In this document: positions 1-4,693 of the stretch, one piece after another | Layout: each line of letters starts with the position of its first letter | Position numbering within the stretch: the first letter of the stretch is position 1 | Position numbers and translations under genes: made by a program | The notes under the pieces: generated by a model | Seen by the model: the letters and a program-made list of their open reading frames with translations, nothing else | What the model was told of the DNA's origin: nothing | Databases searched by the model: none | Source: an uncultured Clostridia bacterium | GTDB taxonomy: Bacteria; Bacillota; Clostridia; Oscillospirales; Acutalibacteraceae | Assembly: GCA_947567585.1 (NCBI GenBank) | Contig: CANONE010000069.1 | Coordinates: 1 to 10,223 of the forward strand | DNA: 10,223 nt | Direction: 5' to 3'

Positions 1-218
1 ACGTGCCCATTCAAGCCTGCATCGGCGGGAAAAACATTGCCAGGGAAACTGTAAAAGCCCTTCGTAAAGATGTGCTGGCCAAGTGCTACGGCGGCGACAT
101 CACCCGCAAAAAGAAGCTCCTGGAAAAGCAAAAAGAGGGCAAAAAGCGCATGCGCCAGCTGGGCGCCGTAGAAGTCCCCCAAGAAGCCTTTATGGCCGTG
201 TTAAAGCTTGACGAGTAG
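1..218 (+). CDS. lepA: Elongation factor 4 (LepA), C-terminal end, partial
   Basis: The reading frame enters from outside the window; only the last 71 codons are present, up to the TAG at 216-218. EF-4/LepA is a ribosome-associated GTPase that can back-translocate the ribosome and affects initiation and biogenesis. The visible part is the LepA-specific C-terminal domain, which contacts the tRNA and the peptidyl-transferase centre. It is recognised by its highly conserved blocks [38 protein letters not shown] and [15 protein letters not shown]. The GTPase domain lies upstream of the window. In many Firmicutes lepA is followed by hemW and the hrcA-grpE-dnaK-dnaJ genes; here it is followed by non-coding DNA and a terminator. 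Identification is secure because this tail is nearly invariant in bacteria. Confidence 0.97.
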   Translation, partial: VPIQACIGGKNIARETVKALRKDVLAKCYGGDITRKKKLLEKQKEGKKRMRQLGAVEVPQEAFMAVLKLDE

Positions 219-460
219 GCGGAGGCTTCATTTCAGGAAGCCACAAACCTTTTGCCGGATTTTTATAGGGGCCCGTTGCCCCGGTTTCCAGAGCGGCGCT
301 GAAAGCTCACATAAGAAGCGCCGGTGCGTGAAGGCCAAGGGCCAATAAACTGCCGGTTGGCTGTAAGGGGTCCTAAAGGAGGGTGGCGGCTGGAACCTTC
401 TCAGCCCAAGCACCAGCACGCGGCATTGAGAAAGAATAAATGAAAGCGGAATACAGCGTA
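219..460. other. Non-coding stretch downstream of lepA
   Basis: No open frame with a ribosome binding site was found on either strand. The stretch holds two short inverted repeats: GGCTTC/GAAGCC at 224-229 and 237-242, and GGGGC/GCCCC at 268-272 and 278-282. Neither is followed by a T-run. It appears to be the long 3' untranslated region of lepA leading to the terminator at 461-510. A spacer or decayed sequence is equally possible. No tRNA, T-box or known riboswitch consensus could be matched. Confidence 0.5.
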
Positions 461-510
461 AACGCGACGTTCCCTTTTCCCTAACAGGAGAAAAGGAACG
501 CCGCGTTTTT
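461..510 (+). terminator. Intrinsic terminator closing the lepA transcript
   Basis: A long hairpin is followed by five T residues at 506-510. The stem pairs CGCG (463-466 with 502-505), C468-G500, GTTCC/GGAAC (469-473 with 495-499), TTTT/AAAA (475-478 with 491-494) and CCC/GG-G near the tip, with a bulge at 474 and a small TAACA loop. The T-run is on the plus strand, so it stops transcription coming from lepA and protects the convergent gene at 554-949. Confidence 0.8.
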
Positions 511-553
511 ATGCCCTCACGATGTTCTCCGGTCTTTCGGGCACAGCAAGCCC

Positions 554-949
554 TTAGAAGCTCCTGCGGCCCGTGCCGCCGCACTTATAGCAGTCGCCAG
601 AGTGGCCGCAAAGAGGGCACTGCTGGGGCGTCTCATACTTGGTGCTGCCAGCCCCCAGGTCAATGGAGTAACGGGTCCGATAGATTTTTCCTGTGCCGTT
701 ACAGTCCGGGCAGTCGCCGGATCCGCCGCAGGTCCGGCACTGCCTATCTATTGTGGTTGCGGCAGTCTCGGAGCCGCCGAACGCGTAGCTGGGCGGATCT
801 TGAAATGCGTAATCCGGCACGGCATAGCTATAATTTTGCACAGGATAATTGCTCTGCACATAGGTTTGCTGGGGCTCGTCTTCATCGAAAACCCCCAAAT
901 ACGCGGCCACTACCAAAATTACAGCGCAAACCGCCAGAAATTTTTTCAT
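554..949 (-). CDS. Small membrane-anchored protein with two DnaJ-like Cys4 modules
   Basis: The protein has 131 residues. The start was chosen at 949 because an AAGGGAGG ribosome binding site lies seven bases upstream; an in-frame ATG at 982 lacks one. Residues 1-3 are MKK, residues 4-20 are hydrophobic with no lipobox cysteine, and an acidic FDEDE follows. This predicts an uncleaved anchor or a signal peptide with the remainder outside the cytoplasm. Residues 25-60 are rich in Tyr, Gln, Asn and Pro. Two modules of the form CxxCGxSGDCxxCxGTG follow at 71-87 and 111-127, identical at 11 of 17 positions and separated by a basic/polar linker. The four CxxC pairs (71/74, 80/83, 111/114, 120/123) resemble the DnaJ zinc-binding CxxCxGxG repeats, so zinc binding is inferred. 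No J domain or substrate-binding domain is present. Function is unknown. A good promoter lies upstream at 996-1024. Confidence 0.8.
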   Translation of the reverse strand: MKKFLAVCAVILVVAAYLGVFDEDEPQQTYVQSNYPVQNYSYAVPDYAFQDPPSYAFGGSETAATTIDRQCRTCGGSGDCPDCNGTGKIYRTRYSIDLGAGSTKYETPQQCPLCGHSGDCYKCGGTGRRSF

Positions 950-995
950 TTTCTTAGCCTCCCTTATTTGCATAGCGTCCACTTACATTAAATTT

Positions 996-1024
996 ATTGT
1001 ATCACAACTCGCTTTCCATTGCAA
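996..1024 (-). promoter_or_regulatory. Sigma-A-type promoter of the Cys4-module gene
   Basis: Read on the minus strand, TTGCAA (1024-1019) is followed after exactly 17 bases by TACAAT (1001-996). The -10 hexamer is preceded by TGA, which fits an extended -10. The distance to the chosen start codon at 949 is about 47 bases, leaving a short leader that contains the AAGGGAGG site. Confidence 0.75.
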
Positions 1025-1068
1025 GTCTTTTTTCAGATGTCCGGTTTCCCGCCGCATCCACTTTTCCC

Positions 1069-1097
1069 TAGACTTTTCCCGGCCGGCATGGTATAAT
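1069..1097 (+). promoter_or_regulatory. Extended -10 promoter at the left end of repeat copy A
   Basis: TAGACT at 1069-1074 is followed after 17 bases by a perfect TATAAT at 1092-1097. The -10 hexamer is preceded by TGG (extended -10). The expected start point falls in the perfect palindrome TGTACGCAATGCGTACA (1097-1113), which could be an operator or a hairpin at the 5' end of the RNA. Only the -10 half belongs to the repeated element. Confidence 0.55.
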
Positions 1098-1196
1098 GTA
1101 CGCAATGCGTACATCCGGCGTTTCCCTGGTCCGCGCAGCGGCCGCCTTCCGCTTTGCGAAAGGTCCGGAAAACTCCCATCAGATTTATGGTATAAT
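1090..1196 (+). repeat. 107-bp dispersed element, copy A
   Basis: This segment matches the reverse complement of 6626-6732 with no gaps and 9 mismatches in 107 positions (about 92 percent by hand count). It begins and ends with a TGnTATAAT box, the two boxes being 99 bp apart in the same direction. Between them it can fold into a Y. The outer arm is GTTTCC with GGAAAAC. Hairpin 1 is GG-CCGC/GCGGCC (1128-1143, loop GCA). Hairpin 2 is CCTTCCGC/GCGAAAGG (1145-1163), which has one mismatch here that is paired in copy B. No convincing protein is encoded. It behaves like a short structured intergenic repeat pointing at the gene at 1331. Confidence 0.8.
1191..1196 (+). promoter_or_regulatory. Extended -10 box at the right end of repeat copy A
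   Basis: The hexamer TATAAT is perfect and preceded by TGG, forming an extended -10. The -35 position at 17-bp spacing reads GAAAAC, a poor match. It lies about 135 bp upstream of the start codon at 1331 and points toward it. A third TATAAT at 1292-1297 has neither TG nor a recognisable -35 and is weaker. Confidence 0.45.
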
Positions 1197-1211
1197 ATAG
1201 GTGTGCGTTTA

Positions 1212-1266
1212 GAGAAGCCCGAGGGTGCGAAAAGCTCCTTTTCTTCGGAAAAGCGCCGGCTTTCTC
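1212..1266 (+). promoter_or_regulatory. Structured leader with a UUCG-capped hairpin
   Basis: The hairpin CTTTTC-TTCG-GAAAAG at 1238-1253 has six perfect pairs and a C(UUCG)G tetraloop, a very stable RNA motif. It is enclosed by GAGAAGCC (1212-1219) pairing with GGCTTTCTC (1258-1266) with one bulge. There is no T-run, so it is not a standard terminator. It sits between the right-end promoter box of the repeat and the gene at 1331, and may be a leader structure or RNA-stability element. Confidence 0.45.
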
Positions 1267-1330
1267 CCGGCAGATTTTCATGGTATGTAGGTATAATTAA
1301 AAAATACGTGTTTATTGGAGTTGACTTACA

Positions 1331-2113
1331 ATGGATTTTAACGCTTTTGAGCTGATCCAAAACGCCCTGGCCCAAGAGCTGGAACAGCAGGGCTTCCGGC
1401 AGCCGGAGCCTTTGGAGGATCCCGCCGGCCGGGCGGTGCTGTTTGCCACCGGCGAGGTGGCCTACAGCGTTGTGTATGACGACAAAAAGCAGAGCTTCAT
1501 TCTGCGCTCCACCAGCCTAGGTGAGGACGGAAAACCCGGGGATTGGCGGCAGCTGTCCGTCTGGCTTTTTGACAGCAAAACCGGCGAGCGAGGGGATTTG
1601 GACAGCATTATAAACGACTTTTCCGATGTAGTGCGGGGCCCCAAACGAGTGGCCATGGTCCAGCAGCGGAAGAAATCCGCCAAAGGCGAGGACCGGAATG
1701 TGGACCCCCTGTTCTTTATCAACCGTCTGGTGGGCATCTTCCCAGAGCTGAAGGAAGAGCTGAATCAGGAAAAAATTATTTACGGCCAGGTGCGCTTTAT
1801 CACCTTTATCAAGGCCCACGCCCTGCCCCGGTGTGAAGACCTGATTAACAATTACCCGGACAGCGAACCCGTAACAAAGCTCTGCGCCCTTTTCGACGAC
1901 ATGTATAAAAACGGCGACCTGGACCTGCGCTCCATCATCACCTATGTGGTTCTGGACGGCCTGAGCCAGCCCGCCTATGAGGCCGTGTCCGGCAAGCTGG
2001 GGGACGAGCTTCAAAAGAACGCGGGCTTCTCCCGAAAGCTTATCGGAAAAAAGATAAAGCCCGAAAAGAAAAAGAAAAAAGGGAAAAAGGTAGAGGCCCG
2101 GCTAAGCGCTTAA
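1331..2113 (+). CDS. Conserved protein of unknown function, 260 aa
   Basis: The protein is soluble, with no signal peptide or membrane segment. The start is set by ATTGGAG at 1314-1320, ten bases before the ATG. Residues 1-110 look like a mixed alpha/beta unit. It includes an FATGEVAYSVVYDDKKQSFILRS-type strand pair around 38-60 and a WLFDSKTGERGDLDSIINDF segment around 78-97. A linker rich in Lys and Arg follows at 106-122. A second, mainly helical unit (about 125-232) starts with DPLFFINRLVGIFPELKEEL. It recalls the DUF7674-like domains seen in clostridial proteins, from memory only. The tail from 240 to 253 is almost entirely lysine, suggesting contact with nucleic acid or acidic surfaces; this is inference. 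manA follows after 55 bp and may be cotranscribed. No enzymatic motif is recognised. Confidence 0.85.
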   Translation: MDFNAFELIQNALAQELEQQGFRQPEPLEDPAGRAVLFATGEVAYSVVYDDKKQSFILRSTSLGEDGKPGDWRQLSVWLFDSKTGERGDLDSIINDFSDVVRGPKRVAMVQQRKKSAKGEDRNVDPLFFINRLVGIFPELKEELNQEKIIYGQVRFITFIKAHALPRCEDLINNYPDSEPVTKLCALFDDMYKNGDLDLRSIITYVVLDGLSQPAYEAVSGKLGDELQKNAGFSRKLIGKKIKPEKKKKKGKKVEARLSA

Positions 2114-2118
2114 GGTCA

Positions 2119-2162
2119 AGGGGTTTAGGGGCAATGTCCCCCATATCTTAAGAAAAGGAGGC
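2119..2162 (+). repeat. 44-bp leader repeat upstream of manA (copy 1)
   Basis: This stretch matches 4221-4264, upstream of cdd, at 35 of 44 positions without gaps. Both copies contain AGGGGTTT, then a G-run/C-run hairpin (here GGGG 2128-2131 with CCCC 2138-2141), then a purine-rich tract ending in the AAGGAGGC ribosome binding site. The ATG is six to seven bases further on. The hairpin lacks a T-run, so termination is doubtful. It may be a translational leader or a scattered intergenic repeat. Confidence 0.55.
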
Positions 2163-2168
2163 GCGCAT

Positions 2169-3125
2169 ATGCGCATAGAGAAGTTAAGGCCCGCGTTTAA
2201 GGATTATCTCTGGGGCGGCGTAAAGCTGCGGGAGGTCTATGGAAAACGCTGCGATTTGGAGAAGGTGGCGGAAAGCTGGGAGCTTTCCACGCATCCAGCG
2301 GGGCAGAGCATGATCTCCGGCGGGGAGCTGGACGGGATGGAGCTTTCCGCTTATTTTGAGAAGTACCCGGAGGCTTTGGGAGAAAACTGCCGGGCGTTTT
2401 CCAATTTTCCCGTGTTGATTAAATTCATTGACGCCAAGCAGGCGCTGTCCATTCAGGTGCATCCCAGCGACGAATACGCTTTGGAGCACGAGGGCGAATA
2501 CGGCAAAACCGAGATGTGGTACGTGGTGGACTGCGACCCCGGCGCTTACCTTTACTTCGGCGTGAACCGGGAGGTAAGCCGGGAGGAATTCCGGCGGCGG
2601 ATCGCGGACAACACGGTGGAGGAAATTCTGAACCGGGTGGACGTACACCCCGGAGACGCTTTCTTTATTGAGGCGGGGACCATTCACGCCATTGGGGCGG
2701 GGATCCTCATCTGTGAAATTCAGCAAAACTCCAACTGCACCTACCGGGTCTACGACTACGGCCGGCTGGGCGCGGACGGCCAGCCCCGGGAGCTGCATAT
2801 TGACAAAGCCCTGGCCGTATCCAGACTGAGCCCCTCCCATACGGAAGACAGGAGGGAAAGCGCGGAGAAGATCCCGGGCGGGGAGCGAGTCCGGCTGGCG
2901 GCCTGCAAATACTTCACCACGGACAAGCTGACGGTAGAGGGAGAGATGGAAATCACCGTGGATAAAGCGTCCTTCTGTTCGCTGATCGTGATGGACGGGG
3001 GCGGAACGCTGGCCGGCCCTGAAAACACAGTGGAGTTTAAGGCCGGAGACAGCCTTTTCATTCCGGCGGGAAGCGGCGCGGTGAAAATCTCCGGGCGGTG
3101 TTCGCTGGCCAAGACAAGCGTCTAA
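2169..3125 (+). CDS. manA: Mannose-6-phosphate isomerase (class I)
   Basis: ManA interconverts mannose-6-phosphate and fructose-6-phosphate, joining mannose uptake and GDP-mannose synthesis to glycolysis; it is a cytosolic zinc enzyme. The 318-residue length fits the short Bacillus-type family. The N-terminus YLWGG (13-17) and the cupin core are typical. Likely zinc ligands are His98 in IQVHPSDEYA, Glu115 in KTEMWYV and His173 in AGTIHAIG. QNSNCTYRVYDYGR (186-199) is the conserved active-site strand with the catalytic arginine. A second small cupin-like domain follows from about 230. AAGGAGG seven bases before the ATG fixes the start. The sugar kinase gene begins 15 bp downstream, so the two are almost certainly one operon. 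A fructose-6-phosphate-forming kinase would be the natural partner, but the neighbour looks more like a KDG kinase. Confidence 0.95.
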   Translation: MRIEKLRPAFKDYLWGGVKLREVYGKRCDLEKVAESWELSTHPAGQSMISGGELDGMELSAYFEKYPEALGENCRAFSNFPVLIKFIDAKQALSIQVHPSDEYALEHEGEYGKTEMWYVVDCDPGAYLYFGVNREVSREEFRRRIADNTVEEILNRVDVHPGDAFFIEAGTIHAIGAGILICEIQQNSNCTYRVYDYGRLGADGQPRELHIDKALAVSRLSPSHTEDRRESAEKIPGGERVRLAACKYFTTDKLTVEGEMEITVDKASFCSLIVMDGGGTLAGPENTVEFKAGDSLFIPAGSGAVKISGRCSLAKTSV

Positions 3126-3140
3126 GGTGGGGAGGCTTCT

Positions 3141-4085
3141 ATGAAAATTATTTTGTTGGGCGAGGCCATGGGGCTTTTTATGGCGGAGGAAGCGGGACCC
3201 CTCAGCCAGGTAGGGCATTTCCAGGCGTCTATCGCGGGGGCGGAATACAATGTGGCGGTGGGCCTTGCCCGGCTGGGGCACGAGCCTGTCTACTGCACGC
3301 GTCTGGGCACGGACCCCATTGGCCAGCGGATCCGGGCCGGGCTGCGTGCCAACGGGATCAGCGAAAGCCTGGTACTGGAAGCCCCGGAGGACCTCACCGG
3401 ATTCATGATGAAAAGCTCTACCCAGGAAGGAGACCCGGATATCGCCTATTACCGAAGAGGCTCGGCAGCGTCTAAAATCACGCCCCACCACATAGACCAG
3501 CTGGACCTGTACGGCTGCGGCCGGCTGCACATGACAGGAATCTTCCCAGCGGTGTCGGATACGGCCCGCAGCGCGGCCCGGCGTCTGGCGAATAGGGCCC
3601 AAGCGCTGGGCTTGCCCATTTCCTTTGACCCCAACCTGCGCCCCCAGCTCTGGCCCAGCCAGCGGGAAATGGTTCTTGCCTTAAACGCCCTGGCGGAGGG
3701 CGCGGAAACCGTATTGCCCGGAATCGGCGAGGGGAAAATCCTCACCGGCAAGGAAGACCCGGCGGGCATCGCGGAGTTTTACCACCGGATGGGAGCGAAA
3801 AACGTAGTGGTTAAGCTGGGGGCCCAGGGAGCCTATTACGCCCAGCTGGGGGGAGACAGCGGCGTGGTTCCCGGCTTCCCGGTGACAAACGTCGTGGACA
3901 CGGTTGGCGCGGGGGACGGCTTTGCCGCCGGGGTCGTCAGCGCCCTAGTCGAGGGCCTAAGCCTGCGGGAAGCCGTTTTACGCGGCACGGTAATCGGCGC
4001 CATCCAAATCACCCACAAAAGCGACAACGAGGGCCTGCCGACAAAGCAACGGCTGGCGGAGATCATGCAGGCCGGCAGGGCTTAA
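3141..4085 (+). CDS. PfkB-family sugar kinase, likely 2-dehydro-3-deoxygluconokinase
   Basis: This is a ribokinase/PfkB-fold kinase that phosphorylates a sugar or sugar acid with ATP in the cytosol. The 314-residue length is normal. GAEYNVAVGLARLG (33-46) forms the substrate-binding N-terminal motif. VDTVGAGDGFAAG (252-264) is the C-terminal PfkB signature, with Asp259 as catalytic base and the anion hole before it. YYRRGSAAS (103-111) and FDPNLRPQLW (162-171) are features I associate with KDG kinases, which act in Entner-Doudoroff and uronate breakdown. The final block with GLPTKQRL also fits. No uronate genes are nearby, and adjacency to manA would suit a fructokinase, so the substrate is uncertain; I give KDG about 65 percent. 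GGGGAGG at 3129-3135 lies five bases before the ATG. Confidence 0.9.
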   Translation: MKIILLGEAMGLFMAEEAGPLSQVGHFQASIAGAEYNVAVGLARLGHEPVYCTRLGTDPIGQRIRAGLRANGISESLVLEAPEDLTGFMMKSSTQEGDPDIAYYRRGSAASKITPHHIDQLDLYGCGRLHMTGIFPAVSDTARSAARRLANRAQALGLPISFDPNLRPQLWPSQREMVLALNALAEGAETVLPGIGEGKILTGKEDPAGIAEFYHRMGAKNVVVKLGAQGAYYAQLGGDSGVVPGFPVTNVVDTVGAGDGFAAGVVSALVEGLSLREAVLRGTVIGAIQITHKSDNEGLPTKQRLAEIMQAGRA

Positions 4086-4136
4086 GGCCGCGAGGCTCTT
4101 CTAAGGCGCTCCGCAAACCTTTTGAAGCAAGGCGAG

Positions 4137-4158
4137 GCGCTTGACGAAGTCAACGCGC
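4137..4158. repeat. Short inverted repeat between the kinase and cdd
   Basis: GCGCTTGAC (4137-4145) pairs with GTCAA-GCGC (4149-4158) around a GAA loop, with one bulged C at 4154. No T-run follows. The 184-bp gap also holds a GC palindrome-rich segment around 4190-4210. No promoter of good quality was found, so whether cdd has its own promoter is unclear. Confidence 0.4.
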
Positions 4159-4220
4159 GGGGACCGGTTCCGCCAGCATTGGCCACGCCAAGCGGCCGGC
4201 CGAGCCGGCAGATGAGAAGT

Positions 4221-4264
4221 AGGGGTTTGGGGGCAACGTCCCCAAGGTCTCAGAAGAAGGAGGC
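4221..4264 (+). repeat. 44-bp leader repeat upstream of cdd (copy 2)
   Basis: This is the second copy of the element at 2119-2162. Its hairpin can be drawn as GGGGGC-AAC-GTCCCC (4229-4243) with one G-T wobble. The purine tract runs into the AAGGAGG ribosome binding site used by cdd. The hairpin, the GGGGTTT block and the spacing to the ribosome binding site are conserved between copies, whereas bases 24-36 diverge. Confidence 0.55.
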
Positions 4265-4269
4265 TTACC

Positions 4270-4683
4270 ATGAACGAACCGTTATATGAAGCGTTGATTG
4301 AGCGGGCAAAGGAGGCCCGGGGGAATTCTTATTGTCCGTATTCGGGTTTTGCGGTGGGGGCGGCGCTGCTGTGCGCGGATGGAACTGTGTACAGCGGGTG
4401 CAACATTGAGGTGGCCGCGCTTACTGGAAACTGCGCGGAGCGCACGGCGTTTTTCCGGGCGGTGAGCGACGGGCAGCGGGCCTTTACCGCTATTGCCGTG
4501 GCGGGCGGGCCCAAGGGCCAAGAGCCGGACAGCTTTTGCGCGCCCTGCGGGGTGTGCCGCCAGGTAATGCGGGAATTCTGCGGGCCGGACTTTGCGATTA
4601 TCATGACGGATGGCCAAGAGCGGAAGATTATGACCATGGAAGAGATTCTGCCCATGGCCTTTGGCCCGGATAATTTGGAATAG
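4270..4683 (+). CDS. cdd: Cytidine deaminase
   Basis: This enzyme hydrolyses cytidine and deoxycytidine to uridine and deoxyuridine in pyrimidine salvage. The 137-residue size fits the homotetrameric cytosolic class. SYCPYSGFAVGAAL (20-33) is the N-terminal hallmark. GCNIE (43-47) supplies the ribose-binding Asn45 and Glu47. CAERTA has zinc ligand Cys55 and catalytic Glu57. PCGVCRQ gives zinc ligands Cys93 and Cys96. The segment between NIE and CAE is VAALTGN, seven residues, whereas the usual NASYGLTN-like segment has eight. All catalytic residues remain, so activity is expected. Translation starts after AAGGAGG within the leader repeat. pdp begins ten bases after the stop, so the two are coupled and act consecutively. 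Confidence 0.95.
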   Translation: MNEPLYEALIERAKEARGNSYCPYSGFAVGAALLCADGTVYSGCNIEVAALTGNCAERTAFFRAVSDGQRAFTAIAVAGGPKGQEPDSFCAPCGVCRQVMREFCGPDFAIIMTDGQERKIMTMEEILPMAFGPDNLE

Positions 4684-4693
4684 GAGGGCGGAT

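Noticed and set aside
381..410. AGGGTGGCGGCTGGAACC resembling a T-box sequence before a terminator
   Set aside because: The T-box core (GGGTGGNACCGCG) is interrupted, no specifier stem was found, and the gene after the terminator lies on the opposite strand.
983..1375. Open frames across repeat copy A, with similar ones across copy B (6586-6783)
   Set aside because: Their translations resemble each other only because the DNA repeat is shared; frames and ends differ, no ribosome binding site is present, and the fold and promoter boxes explain the conservation better.
2184..3602. A 472-codon open frame on the minus strand opposite manA and the sugar kinase
   Set aside because: It is antisense to two clearly conserved genes, has no ribosome binding site, and its Arg/Pro/His-rich translation is typical of shadow frames in GC-rich DNA.
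4661..4693. An 11-residue longer Pdp starting inside cdd
   Set aside because: A strong AGGAGGG site precedes the ATG at 4694 and homologous proteins begin at this point.
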